Of a DNA stretch of 64,000 bases, positions 43,951 through 52,861 are shown one piece after another. Below the pieces are notes generated by a model, which was not told the DNA's origin, did not search any database, and was given only the letters and a program-made list of their open reading frames with translations. Every line of letters begins with the position of its first letter. Within the stretch, counting starts at the first letter, position 1. Source of the stretch: Anaerolineaceae bacterium. Lineage in GTDB: Bacteria > Chloroflexota > Anaerolineae > Aggregatilineales > Phototrophicaceae. The stretch covers positions 352,889 through 416,888 of the forward strand of contig NZXX01000004.1 of the NCBI GenBank assembly GCA_002702065.1. The letters run 5' to 3'. The position numbers and the translations under genes are program-made.

Positions 43951-45618
43951 CTAATTCAGGGGTGAAAATCTAAAATGGAGATGTTGTAGAGGTTTAGGGG
44001 GAGTTGGCATTGGATATGCCCAAAATACAGGTCTAATAAATCCTTCACATAATGTTTCTGGGCATTTGAATTCTAGAGCATACTGCCATTCATACTGACA
44101 AAATATGGAACTTGCAGAATTATTAGACCAGAAAAGTTGAAAAACATCTGAGACATCGATAGCTTTTGCTAATCCAGATTTCCAATTCTCTCCAGATCTT
44201 AGGTTATCGACGTCTATAAACACTTCATTGCCTAATGCAATTTGCGCATTTTTATATCTTCGCGCTATAGATGCATCGCTATGCGAGTAGGAAACGAAGA
44301 TCTTCTGATAAATAGCTGATGACTGTCTTTGAAAAGATGCATCTGCTAATGGGTTATTGCTTCTTCCTAGCGTGTTATTTGAAAGTAAATCTATAGCAAT
44401 TTTAATACATGCAATTTCAATACTTTCGATCTGGAAAGATATTCGTATAAAGGCGGTCTCATGATCAACCGCGGGAGAGGGTATGAAATCGAAAATGCAA
44501 CGCAACCAGTCTTCATCCCACCGCTTATTAATCAATGGTGGCTCAAACTCTAGCTCTTCGGATTCAGGAACTACCAAAATCTGTGAATCGGCTAGTACAG
44601 ATACTGCCTTACTTGAAGACTTACTCTGTACAGCATATTCGAATTCGTCTCGGAATTTATAGAAGTTCATTTCAATCGCTTCACTATCAGCAAGGCTAAA
44701 AGAATACACAATTAGTTGAGATCTCTGTCTTATATTTATTTCTTTTGGCGCAAAAACCTTAAAATGAACTTCGGAACTCGGTTTATTACTAATAGAAATC
44801 GAGGTAGGATCGAATCCACCCCCACCCACTCCAACTGGAAAGAGGCTTATGACATCGCCTTCTTTTATTCCAGCGTCCTTAAGAGTTTTATCCGAATCCA
44901 AAGGTTTCATTTCATTTGTTTGAGTAATAGCAAAATGCGAACGGTTATCACCAATAACTGTTAAGTGATCAAAACTCAGTAACGGCTCTTTTAATGCTTG
45001 TACAATAAGGGGTAATAAATATTTTGATGGAATATTTATATTTAATGAGATTTCTGTGGAGTAAGTCTCTAGGAGCATCTGGACACGAAATTTTAGAGAA
45101 TTTCCGCCATCATCAAAAGTTCGTTCAATAACTTTCAATGTTTCATTCGACATGACTCCTTGTTCAACTAGCGTACTATATTCATTCAGTATTTTTTCCG
45201 TACGTATACTGTACAAGAGAGGATAATAAGCATTGCCATACGAATTGATGGGTTCGTGGTGCAGATCACCCAAAAACTCCGAGATAATATTACAAATAGA
45301 TTGATCTACATCAAAATCTACTTCATAAACTTTTCCATCTAGCAATTCCACTTTATATTTTTTGAATCGACATGCATAATAACGCGATTTATCGTCACTA
45401 ATAATCAAGTCATTATTTTCCAGAAATTTACCTAAATGATTATCAAATATTCTCATAATTACATCGTCGTATAGTTCAAGTTTTTCTCTGGATTCACTTA
45501 ATCGCGAGACAATCTGTATAATCAAATCTGAAGCCTTTACTTCGCTGTTTTTTAGAGGAATATGTATGTCACGAACCTCATAATCCGCCCAAAAAAGGCC
45601 AACTGTTAGACTGTCCAT
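43951..45618 (-). CDS. AT-rich TIR-domain protein with ubiquitin-like (beta-grasp) domains
   Basis: The product is 555 residues. The C-terminal about 120 residues form a TIR domain: KIFVSYSHSDASIARRY (strand A), EVFIDVDNLRSGENW, and SASSIFCQYEWQYAL, which keeps the putative catalytic Glu used by NAD-cleaving TIRs. A segment ending LKDAGIKEGDVISLFPVGVG (about 200-275) looks like a YukD/ubiquitin-like fold, and two earlier segments (about 10-75, and 88-170 with STLVEQGV) follow a similar plan. Residues about 280-410 form a further unassigned domain (SEVHFKVFAPKEINI). Codons are strikingly AT-rich compared with every neighbour, pointing to recent acquisition. TIR proteins often serve in antiphage defence, but that is inference here; no partner genes accompany it. 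Confidence 0.8.
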   Translation of the reverse strand: MDSLTVGLFWADYEVRDIHIPLKNSEVKASDLIIQIVSRLSESREKLELYDDVIMRIFDNHLGKFLENNDLIISDDKSRYYACRFKKYKVELLDGKVYEVDFDVDQSICNIISEFLGDLHHEPINSYGNAYYPLLYSIRTEKILNEYSTLVEQGVMSNETLKVIERTFDDGGNSLKFRVQMLLETYSTEISLNINIPSKYLLPLIVQALKEPLLSFDHLTVIGDNRSHFAITQTNEMKPLDSDKTLKDAGIKEGDVISLFPVGVGGGGFDPTSISISNKPSSEVHFKVFAPKEINIRQRSQLIVYSFSLADSEAIEMNFYKFRDEFEYAVQSKSSSKAVSVLADSQILVVPESEELEFEPPLINKRWDEDWLRCIFDFIPSPAVDHETAFIRISFQIESIEIACIKIAIDLLSNNTLGRSNNPLADASFQRQSSAIYQKIFVSYSHSDASIARRYKNAQIALGNEVFIDVDNLRSGENWKSGLAKAIDVSDVFQLFWSNNSASSIFCQYEWQYALEFKCPETLCEGFIRPVFWAYPMPTPPKPLQHLHFRFSPLN

Positions 45619-45781
45619 CGTACACCTCTCAATAATTGCTCATATACATTTATATTATATGTACTCATCGCGAAATCCAGACTCGATATCATAGCTTAAC
45701 AGACACTAATGTAAGCCTGCCTTGCCATGATGGGTCTATACCTGTAGTAGATTGGTCCGTACATTACAGGAGAAACCCATC

Positions 45782-46066
45782 GTGGCTCGAGCAATCTGGA
45801 ACGGGGTCGTCATCGCGGAGAGTAACGACACCAAATTTGTCGAAGGGAATGTTTACTTTCCGAAAGAAGCGATCAACCCAGCCTACTTCACAGACAGCAG
45901 CACCCATACCACTTGCCCGTGGAAAGGCCAGGCCAGCTATTTCACGATTGAGGTTGATGGCCAGACAAACCCCGATGGCGCGTGGTACTACCCGGACCCC
46001 AAACCGGCTGCCGCGCCGATCAAGGATCATGTCGCCTTCTGGCATGGGGTTCAGGTCGAGCGCTAG
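45782..46066 (+). CDS. DUF427 domain protein
   Basis: The product is 94 residues, the normal single-domain length. It has the family's repeated phrases: RAIWNGVVIAESNDTKFVEG, VYFPKEAINPAYF, HTTCPWKGQASYF and NPDGAWYYPDPKPAA followed by DHVAFWHGV. The function is unproven. GTG 45782 is the start, with AGGAG 9 nt upstream; a longer frame from 45752 lacks a ribosome site and family similarity. It is a single-gene unit followed by a terminator hairpin. It marks the return to GC-rich sequence after the AT-rich TIR gene. Confidence 0.93.
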   Translation: MARAIWNGVVIAESNDTKFVEGNVYFPKEAINPAYFTDSSTHTTCPWKGQASYFTIEVDGQTNPDGAWYYPDPKPAAAPIKDHVAFWHGVQVER

Positions 46067-46105
46067 GCGCAAACGATCAACCCAGAGGTATACAATTCTG
46101 TTATG

Positions 46106-46126
46106 GGCCTGCCAGTTTGGCGGGCC
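46106..46126 (+). terminator. Rho-independent terminator after DUF427 gene
   Basis: GGCCTGCC (46106-46113) pairs with GGCGGGCC (46119-46126) with one G-U pair across a 5-nt loop, followed by TTTT. It sits 40 nt after the stop codon. Confidence 0.8.
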
Positions 46127-46247
46127 TTTTATGCGATCTTAACCCTTTTCAAGCTATTTTGTATTACCATACGCAAGAAGCCTGCCTGAATCGACTATCG
46201 AAACCGGGGGCAGATGTATGATAAACTTATTCACCCGGAAGCCCTGA

Positions 46248-49016
46248 GTGATTCCGAGGCAAAGTGTGACCGATACGCTTGATCGTATCATTTACAGCAA
46301 ACCAACGGCTGTGGACCACAGCAACAAAGCAACCGAGTTGGTGGCATACAGCGGTGATCTTTCTCCTGAAGATACCGCGCCTTGGCGTGAACTGGTCACG
46401 CTGCAACCCTTGCCATCGACTGAACGCACCTCGCCTGCTGTGGGCATCTTCAACGGCCCAGGCAAAAACTTCCTGCTGACCATTGCTTTTCATGAGTCCG
46501 ACCGGTTTATGTTTGAATCCACACTCGTTCCGCGTAAGCTGTTGCAACAGGCTGCGGGGAATGTCGAACCATTGATTAAACAGGCTATCGAAGCTGCGCC
46601 GGCTGCGCCCCTGTCGGCGGACCAGAAACTGGTCCCGGTCGAGGTGCCGGTCCTGCTGCCCTGGAGTACCGAGGAACGGCTGCAGCACTTACGTGATTCA
46701 CTACGCGAAGCCGATGGTGATATCGACACCGCGCTGCGCCTGCTGGCAGCCGCCTTGAGCGAACAACACTTGATGGTCAAAGGGGCGCCGGAAGACCAGA
46801 ACCGCCGGCTGGCATTGGTACAGGGCCTGATGGCGCTGTTACCCGCACCAGCCCGCGCCGACTTTACGTTTGCCACCTCGGTTACGAATACGGATTCACC
46901 TGCCACACAGGTCATTTTTGTTGATGGCGAGCAAAGCAGCAACCGCCACACGGCTGATCTGTCGACCGGCGATTGGCCCGACGAGGCGCTCATGACGATG
47001 CCGTATATTGTCCTGCTCAAGGAAATGTGGCAGGACGATGAGGCCGCGTTTATCGACGCGCTGGAGGAACTGGAACCGCTGGCGAATGTCCTGCTGCCGG
47101 GCCATGATCTGCTAACCGGCCTGGACAAACTCGCCGCCCAGCTGCGACTGAACCAGCAGGTTCGGCAGGGTGAGACCTTGCCGCCCGAAACGCTGAAGGA
47201 AGTCCTGTCGAGCGACCTGCCCCTGCCACCGGACCTGAACCGCCAGTATAACGAGCTGTTGCTGGAACACGCCCTCGACGAGCGCGACACCGAGGCGGCT
47301 CTGCTGGTGGCCATGCACATGGACGAAGACGCTGAACTCGACAAGGCGCTGGGGGCAGTGCTGACGGCAAACCTTGAGACGCAGCCCGATGATGTTTATG
47401 TGTTTGTGCGCACGCGCCTGAACGACGCGATGGAGATTGATCCCCGCTGGATCGAGCACCTGCGCGCAGCCGCCCTCGTCTCCCTTCAGGTCGCCATCAG
47501 CGACGCGGATTCGGACACGATTATGAGCTGGCTGCGGCTGATCGCCCGTGAACCGGCGGCCTATGGACTGGCGGATATTCTGCGCGATGGCATCCTGGCC
47601 ACGCAGGAACGCGCCCACAGCGATGGTGACCTGGCCCGCTATCTGGTTACCCTCACCATCAAACATGCGTCGGATATCCTCGACACGCTGCTGAATGACG
47701 AAGCGCTTTTGGAGGCCTTACCCAATAACATGGGGCTGGTGCTGCGCGAACACGCCGGCGACCCGTTGTACACGCTGCAGCAGCGCGGCCCGGAAGTCTT
47801 TATGGTGGCCATGGCCCGGTCTGCCCGTGCCCGTGCGACCAGCGTGTTCACAACCGACGTGATTGACCAGATCTGGAAGATTTATGCCGCCGGGCAAAGC
47901 TGCAATGTGCCGGACGCCTATCAACCGGACAGCGTCATCGAGACATTTTTGACGACGGGTGCCGAATGGCTGCCGGGTGAAATCCTGACTCACCTGGCAA
48001 CTCTGATGCTGGCGGATGGCCGTGATGATGTGTTCATGCGGCTGGCCGCACACCTGGCCGACCATGACGCCCTGACCGGCCTGTTGAGCACCACCCTGCA
48101 AAACAGCCAGCGCAGCATCGACGACATTATGGCGATTGTCAACCAGCTGGCCGCTGCGGGGCACCTGGAACAGCAGGACGTGGTCGACGTCGCCATTGAA
48201 CTGCTGGAACTGCGCGAATGGCGACAGTCCGCCCTGCCTCTGGTCGAACATCTGGCGCGGATGGCGCATCAGCAGCCATCGCTGGAAATTCCGCAGGAGA
48301 TGGTCTGGCGCTTGCTGGACATGGCGATGGCCGCCCGATCAGACATGGTGGCGCGTGTCGGTGCCCAGCGTATCTTCAGCGAAATCGAGCAGCAGGCGCA
48401 GGTCAATGGCAAAAACGGCGATGCCGACGCCCTGATGATCGAAACGCTGACACGGCTGCACGACAGCCTGCAATGGAGCCAGCAAGCCCGCCATCACCTG
48501 CTCAAATGGTGGCGCGACTTTGTCCACAAACAACCCCTGACCCGCCTGACCCGGCTGGACAAAGCCCTCGAAAACAAGAAATCGCTGGCCGACTGCCGGG
48601 CGATTATTCAGACGTCGCTGGCCTTCCGCCGCATGCTCGGCAACCGGTCCATGACGGAATTCGCCGAGGCCGTCAACACGGTCTACAGCATTCTCGAAGA
48701 CCTGTCTGAATCGTTTGATCCGTCGTCCAAACAACCGGCGACATTCGACGAAGAAACGGTACGCTCCGAGCTGGATGCGCGGCGCGAAGAACTGACCGAT
48801 CATGAATGGCGTATTCTCGCCAAGAACTTCAAGGAACTGGCGGGGCTGATTGGCCTGATGGGCGATCACCGCAGCCGGGGGAACCTCGTGCGGCAGAATG
48901 TCGACCGTCAGCTACTGGCCGGGGCACAGCAGCCGGAAAGCGCTGTGGATGCCATGAAATGGATGGCCGGGTACCTCGATGGTGTGCAGGAACGCACCAG
49001 CGACGGCGACGAGTAG
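46248..49016 (+). CDS. Large mostly helical protein of unknown function (922 residues)
   Basis: The product is 922 residues, soluble, with no signal peptide. The first 250 residues are mixed alpha/beta (IIYSKPTAVDHSNKATELVA, GKNFLLTIAFHESDRF, LPAPARADFTFATSVTN); the arrangement is loosely like the N-terminus of GTPase-associated conflict proteins, but I cannot confirm it. From about 290 on it is nearly all helix pairs (ALVSLQVAISDADSDTIM, LIETLTRLHDSL-like stretches), consistent with an alpha-solenoid. The final 90 residues are acidic and Arg-rich. The start could be GTG 46248 or GTG 46266, each with a weak ribosome site. It converges on the propeller pair, with only 2 nt between stop codons. 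Confidence 0.6.
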   Translation: MIPRQSVTDTLDRIIYSKPTAVDHSNKATELVAYSGDLSPEDTAPWRELVTLQPLPSTERTSPAVGIFNGPGKNFLLTIAFHESDRFMFESTLVPRKLLQQAAGNVEPLIKQAIEAAPAAPLSADQKLVPVEVPVLLPWSTEERLQHLRDSLREADGDIDTALRLLAAALSEQHLMVKGAPEDQNRRLALVQGLMALLPAPARADFTFATSVTNTDSPATQVIFVDGEQSSNRHTADLSTGDWPDEALMTMPYIVLLKEMWQDDEAAFIDALEELEPLANVLLPGHDLLTGLDKLAAQLRLNQQVRQGETLPPETLKEVLSSDLPLPPDLNRQYNELLLEHALDERDTEAALLVAMHMDEDAELDKALGAVLTANLETQPDDVYVFVRTRLNDAMEIDPRWIEHLRAAALVSLQVAISDADSDTIMSWLRLIAREPAAYGLADILRDGILATQERAHSDGDLARYLVTLTIKHASDILDTLLNDEALLEALPNNMGLVLREHAGDPLYTLQQRGPEVFMVAMARSARARATSVFTTDVIDQIWKIYAAGQSCNVPDAYQPDSVIETFLTTGAEWLPGEILTHLATLMLADGRDDVFMRLAAHLADHDALTGLLSTTLQNSQRSIDDIMAIVNQLAAAGHLEQQDVVDVAIELLELREWRQSALPLVEHLARMAHQQPSLEIPQEMVWRLLDMAMAARSDMVARVGAQRIFSEIEQQAQVNGKNGDADALMIETLTRLHDSLQWSQQARHHLLKWWRDFVHKQPLTRLTRLDKALENKKSLADCRAIIQTSLAFRRMLGNRSMTEFAEAVNTVYSILEDLSESFDPSSKQPATFDEETVRSELDARREELTDHEWRILAKNFKELAGLIGLMGDHRSRGNLVRQNVDRQLLAGAQQPESAVDAMKWMAGYLDGVQERTSDGDE

Positions 49017-49018
49017 AA

Positions 49019-49771
49019 TCACGGTCGCCAGTTCAGGTTACTCTTAAACAGGCCATCGTTCGTCACCTGCCGGAAGTTCGACCCGTCCGCGTTCATAACA
49101 AATACTTCCGTCATAGTCCCCCACGAAATCAAGGCGATCTGGCGATCATCCGGCGACCACTGTGGAAAATCGCGAAAAGTGATGTCCGTCGAGACGAGTC
49201 GCTCCGGTGCACCGCCCAGACGCACCAGAAAAATGCCGCTTTCGCCATCCTCGAACCCGGCCACCACCGACCGCTGGTAATCAAACCGGTGGGGCACCAG
49301 ATAATCAAAGTTGATTACATAAATCGGCGCCAGCGCGGTGCCATCCAGTTGAACCTGAAACGCCTGCATATCCTCATTGGACACATTGCGAAAATAGAGG
49401 CCGCTGCTATCGGCAAACCAGACGGGCAAATACTGATTTCCGGCGTGTTCCGCCGTCACCGTGCGCAGCCCCTCACCAAAAGCGTCCATCACATAGATAC
49501 TGGTACCCCCCGCGAACGGCCCCTCAAATGCGATCAGGCGGCCATCCGGCGACCAGGCCGGTGCGCTAACACGATCCAGTTGTGGTGTTAAACTGTGCGT
49601 CAGGCCGTGCCCCACATCCATCAGGATAAGCTGATGCTGCTCGCCACTCATAGCCGTATAACTCAGATAGGCGGGTTCAGGCAGCATGGTGCCAAGCTGT
49701 ATGGTAGCCAGCGCGATCAACCACGCCAGCACCGTCACCGCAGCCGGGGCCACCAACCAGACAGGTATCAT
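49019..49771 (-). CDS. Membrane-anchored TolB-type beta-propeller (copy 2)
   Basis: The product is 250 residues. An N-terminal hydrophobic helix (WLVAPAAVTVLAWLIALATI) acts as signal anchor. The exported part is a six-bladed-type propeller with PD40 motifs: APAWSPDGRLIAFEG, LPVWFADSSGLYFRN, FPQWSPDDRQIALIS and the terminal TEVFVMNADGSNFRQVTNDG, ending FKSNLNWRP. PD40 propellers usually bind proteins or peptides. Its paralogue immediately upstream ends in nearly the same way (RKSNLHWRP), so the two arose by duplication. Its start overlaps the upstream stop by 4 nt. It is the third gene of the TIR-propeller operon. Confidence 0.85.
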   Translation of the reverse strand: MIPVWLVAPAAVTVLAWLIALATIQLGTMLPEPAYLSYTAMSGEQHQLILMDVGHGLTHSLTPQLDRVSAPAWSPDGRLIAFEGPFAGGTSIYVMDAFGEGLRTVTAEHAGNQYLPVWFADSSGLYFRNVSNEDMQAFQVQLDGTALAPIYVINFDYLVPHRFDYQRSVVAGFEDGESGIFLVRLGGAPERLVSTDITFRDFPQWSPDDRQIALISWGTMTEVFVMNADGSNFRQVTNDGLFKSNLNWRP

Positions 49772-50520
49772 GAGGGACGCCAGTGGAGGTTGCTCTTGCG
49801 CGCGCCGTCCGCCGTGATCTGCCGGATATCGCTCCCATCGGCTGCCATGACGTAAATTTCGGGGTCGCGAACTTCATCCTGCAACAGAAAGGCGATCAAC
49901 TCATTATCCGGTGACCATTGGGGTGTTTCGCGATACAGGATATTATGGCTGACAAGCCGCCGCGTCTCCTCCCCTTCGGTGACAAAGACACCCCATTTGC
50001 CATCCACAAAACGCTGCGAAATCAGGCGGTCCGGCACCTGCTGGAAGATGGCGGGCAACGCATCGAGGCGCTGCAAATTGCTGCCATCGGGTTCGACCTG
50101 ATAAATCGTGACGGTGGTTTCGCCACCGGGAGAACGCCGGAAGGAGCGAAACACCACTGCGTCGCCATCAGCCGTCCAGCGCGGGTCATATTCACTGGCA
50201 CCGGCGTCGGCGCTCAGCCGTTTGACCACGCCCTTGTAAACGTCCATCATATACACCGCGCGGATACCCAATCGCCACGATTCGAAGACAATCTGGCTGC
50301 CATCCGGCGACCATTCCGGGTGGCGATCATCCCCCCGGTTATCCGTCAGGTTGTGGGCAAGCTGGCGGTTCACATCCAGCAGAAAAATATCGAGGTAGCC
50401 ATCAACCTGCGTATCGTAAATGAGTTGATGGGTGGGGATTTGCGGACCAACGACCAGCATCCCGGCTACCAGCGCCACATTCAGCAGCGACAGCAAACCG
50501 GGTAACAACAGAATTTTCAT
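49768..50520 (-). CDS. Membrane-anchored TolB-type beta-propeller (copy 1)
   Basis: The product is 250 residues. A signal-anchor helix MKILLLPGLLSLLNVALVAG is followed by PD40 blades: HPEWSPDGSQIVFESW, DPRWTADGDAVVFRSF, TPQWSPDNELIAFLL and DPEIYVMAADGSDIRQITAD. It has the same length and layout as the next gene. The active location is outside the cytoplasmic membrane, while the TIR-like protein encoded just upstream is cytosolic, so the operon spans the membrane. The start codon overlaps the TIR-like stop (TAATG), strong evidence of coupled expression. Confidence 0.85.
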   Translation of the reverse strand: MKILLLPGLLSLLNVALVAGMLVVGPQIPTHQLIYDTQVDGYLDIFLLDVNRQLAHNLTDNRGDDRHPEWSPDGSQIVFESWRLGIRAVYMMDVYKGVVKRLSADAGASEYDPRWTADGDAVVFRSFRRSPGGETTVTIYQVEPDGSNLQRLDALPAIFQQVPDRLISQRFVDGKWGVFVTEGEETRRLVSHNILYRETPQWSPDNELIAFLLQDEVRDPEIYVMAADGSDIRQITADGARKSNLHWRPS

Positions 50521-50948
50521 TAGCGACCTTTGATTGTCACAGTTGCATCAGCCGTATACTGGCGGATAGCGTCCACCAGATACCTCACTTCACGGGCGTA
50601 GTTTTTGCTCCAGCGCAGATCAAACCAGTCTTCGCCTTCGAGTTCCACCAGCAGGATATGACCGGCGTCACCATCCATGAGGACCGGGAGAATCGGAATT
50701 TGGCGGTGATGGGCATCACCCGCGATCTGCCAGACCCAGCGCGAGAGTGGCGCGTCTTTGGACAGAATCACCACCACACAGCCCGCCTCTGCCAACCGCT
50801 TCTGCACCTGTGTTTTCCAGTCCGGGGTGCCCGGCATCAAGGTACGATCCGGCCAGACGCGCAGACCATGCTGCCGCAGCGACTCGCGCAGCCGCCGGGC
50901 GCGGCGAATATCCTTGAAACTGTAGGCAAGAAAGACGAGGTCATTCAT
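50520..50948 (-). CDS. TIR-like domain protein lacking the catalytic glutamate
   Basis: The product is 142 residues and is a single TIR_2-type domain: LVFLAYSFKDIRRARRLRES (strand A), HGLRVWPDRTLMPGTPDW, GCVVVILSKDAPLSRWVW and PILPVLMDGD. In the pattern 'S-x-W-V-x-x-E' the Glu that NADase TIRs need is Ile75 (SRWVWQI). It is therefore likely a binding or assembly TIR rather than a hydrolase. No clear ribosome site precedes ATG 50948. It heads an operon with two exported propellers. The domain call rests on several motifs but the family is divergent. Confidence 0.8.
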   Translation of the reverse strand: MNDLVFLAYSFKDIRRARRLRESLRQHGLRVWPDRTLMPGTPDWKTQVQKRLAEAGCVVVILSKDAPLSRWVWQIAGDAHHRQIPILPVLMDGDAGHILLVELEGEDWFDLRWSKNYAREVRYLVDAIRQYTADATVTIKGR

Positions 50949-51065
50949 CAGGTAAGGCTCATCTGTCTGTATATGATATTACCAGAAAACAGGGCTGAAA
51001 ACTGCATGAGCAGTCGGTGAATCTGGCCTCAATCAGTGCAGTATGCTATTTTATACGCCAGAGAG

Positions 51066-51914
51066 ATGGATGAGATGATGACCGAGTTTAGCTGCCACAC
51101 GTGGGCCTTTAATGACCTGACGCTGCCCGAAGCACTGGGCACCATTGCCCGGTTGGGGTTCCGGTATGTGGATATTGGCAGCGGTGCCAGCCTGAACGCG
51201 GCACGTGCGGCGGAGCGCCCACAGGCTGTCGCGGCGGAGATCAAAGCCGATCTGGAAACCTTCAACCTCAAGCTGGCGGACCTGTACCTGATGCTGCCCC
51301 GCATCTCGATTGAAGCGGAAGACAAACGACAGGCGGACATGAACCTGTTCAAAGCGCTGCTGCCTTTCGCCACCGCCCTCGGCACACCCGGCATCACGCT
51401 CTCACCCGGCCTGATCCACCCTGCCGACGACCTTGACGCGCAGGATCGCACCGTCGCGGCGCTGCGCGAAATGGTGAAACAGGCGAAAGCGGCGGGCTTG
51501 CCCATCAGCGTCGAACCACACCTCGATTCCATGGCCGCCACGCCAGAAGCGGTACTCAAGCTGGTTCAGGACGTACCAGGCCTGGAAATCACGCTGGACT
51601 GGGCCCACATGATCTGTCAGGGGGTCCGCACGAAAGACGTGCTGCCGCTGCTGGACCACACCCGGCATGTTCAGGTGCGGCAGGCGGCCCGCAGCAAGCT
51701 GCAAACACCCTTCGACAAAGGCAAGCTGGATGTGGACGAGGTGCTGAAGACACTGGCGGAAGCCAACTACAACGGCGTGATCTGTATTGAATATATGAAA
51801 ACTGTCGGCTGGCACGGCATGGTAGAGGTAGATGCGATTGCGGAAAGTGCGCAACTGCGTGATGCCCTGCGCGATGCACGCGACCGGCTGGCACTGGAAA
51901 TAGCAGGAGATTGA
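51066..51914 (+). CDS. Sugar phosphate isomerase/epimerase (xylose isomerase-like TIM barrel)
   Basis: The product is 282 residues. Family features are TEFSCHTWAFNDLTLPEAL, FRYVDIGSGA on an early strand, ISVEPHLDSMAATPEAVLKL (Glu and His metal ligands), EITLDWAHMICQGV (Asp/His), HVQVRQAARSKLQ and GVICIEYMKT (terminal Glu). It would isomerise or epimerise a keto-sugar or cyclitol. The start is uncertain among ATG 51066, 51075 and 51078; a longer frame from 51036 is less likely. It lies 2 nt upstream of the FAD gene in a four-gene run. Confidence 0.85.
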   Translation: MDEMMTEFSCHTWAFNDLTLPEALGTIARLGFRYVDIGSGASLNAARAAERPQAVAAEIKADLETFNLKLADLYLMLPRISIEAEDKRQADMNLFKALLPFATALGTPGITLSPGLIHPADDLDAQDRTVAALREMVKQAKAAGLPISVEPHLDSMAATPEAVLKLVQDVPGLEITLDWAHMICQGVRTKDVLPLLDHTRHVQVRQAARSKLQTPFDKGKLDVDEVLKTLAEANYNGVICIEYMKTVGWHGMVEVDAIAESAQLRDALRDARDRLALEIAGD

Positions 51915-51916
51915 CC

Positions 51917-52861
51917 ATGCCTGATGTAGTGATTATCGGCGGCGGCTTAAGCGGGCTGACCGCTGCCTGGGAACTGGAACAACAGGGCGTGCCCTACACT
52001 CTGATCGAAGTCAAAGGCCGTCTCGGCGGCAGCATCATCAGCGAATCGCGCGATGGCTTCGTCGTGGATGGCGGCCCATTTATCATTTATCAGGGGCAAG
52101 ACTGGCCGTGGACAGCGAGTCTTGGGCTGGATGATGCGCTGCTGGAAATCGGCCAACTGCCGGATGGCAACCGTCTGGTCGCCTTCAAAACTGGCACGCA
52201 AACGCTGGTCGACGCGCTGGCCGCACAACTGAAGACCGGGCGCATTATGCCGCGCATGTCCGTGAGTACACTGGGCACAGTCGACGATCAGTTTGCGGTT
52301 TGCCTGGAAAACGGCATGGTGATACAGGCAGCCGCCCTGATTGTCGCCGCCCCGGCCCGCTACGCCGAGCGCATGTTTTACACCTTTCAGCCCAAAATCA
52401 GCGAGATCCTGCTGGGCTTTCATTACGACACCATCACCCGCATTTCGCTGGGCTACCCGGAAGATGCAATCTCGCTGCCGATTGAACCGCCGCCCGATGC
52501 CGGGTTCGCCTTTGGGCGCTGGACCACCAGCCCAGATCGCGTACCGCCGGGACATGTGCTGGTACAGGTAGGGCTGCGCTATCCGCTGAACCGCACCACA
52601 CCGGCGGCCATCATTGCCGAGTTACAGAAGGATTTGGGCTGGCCGGACACCCCGGTAGTAACACGGGTGGATTACTGGCCGGAATCGCACTGTCTCAACC
52701 CGCACCACCATGACCACGAGGCTGTGATCGACTCCATTCATGCGCTGCTGCCCGCTGGCGTCGCCCTCATCGGCAGCGACTATGCCAGCCTGCGCGTCGA
52801 AGACCGTATTCGGCAGGCACAAACCGCCGCCCAGGAGATCGCCGCATGGCTGAAGCGCTGA
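51917..52861 (+). CDS. FAD-dependent oxidoreductase (protoporphyrinogen oxidase/amine oxidase-like)
   Basis: The product is 314 residues. The dinucleotide-binding fold is clear: VVIIGGGLSGLTAAWELEQQ, then IEVKGRLGGSIISE and DGGPFIIY, as in the flavin amine oxidase/PPOX superfamily. The C-terminal GVALIGSDYASLRVEDRIRQ matches the FAD-closing segment. It is much shorter than PPOX (about 450 residues): the substrate domain is reduced. The true substrate is unknown. ATG 51917 has AGGAG 7 nt upstream. Its end overlaps the NUDIX gene by 16 nt. Confidence 0.85.
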   Translation: MPDVVIIGGGLSGLTAAWELEQQGVPYTLIEVKGRLGGSIISESRDGFVVDGGPFIIYQGQDWPWTASLGLDDALLEIGQLPDGNRLVAFKTGTQTLVDALAAQLKTGRIMPRMSVSTLGTVDDQFAVCLENGMVIQAAALIVAAPARYAERMFYTFQPKISEILLGFHYDTITRISLGYPEDAISLPIEPPPDAGFAFGRWTTSPDRVPPGHVLVQVGLRYPLNRTTPAAIIAELQKDLGWPDTPVVTRVDYWPESHCLNPHHHDHEAVIDSIHALLPAGVALIGSDYASLRVEDRIRQAQTAAQEIAAWLKR

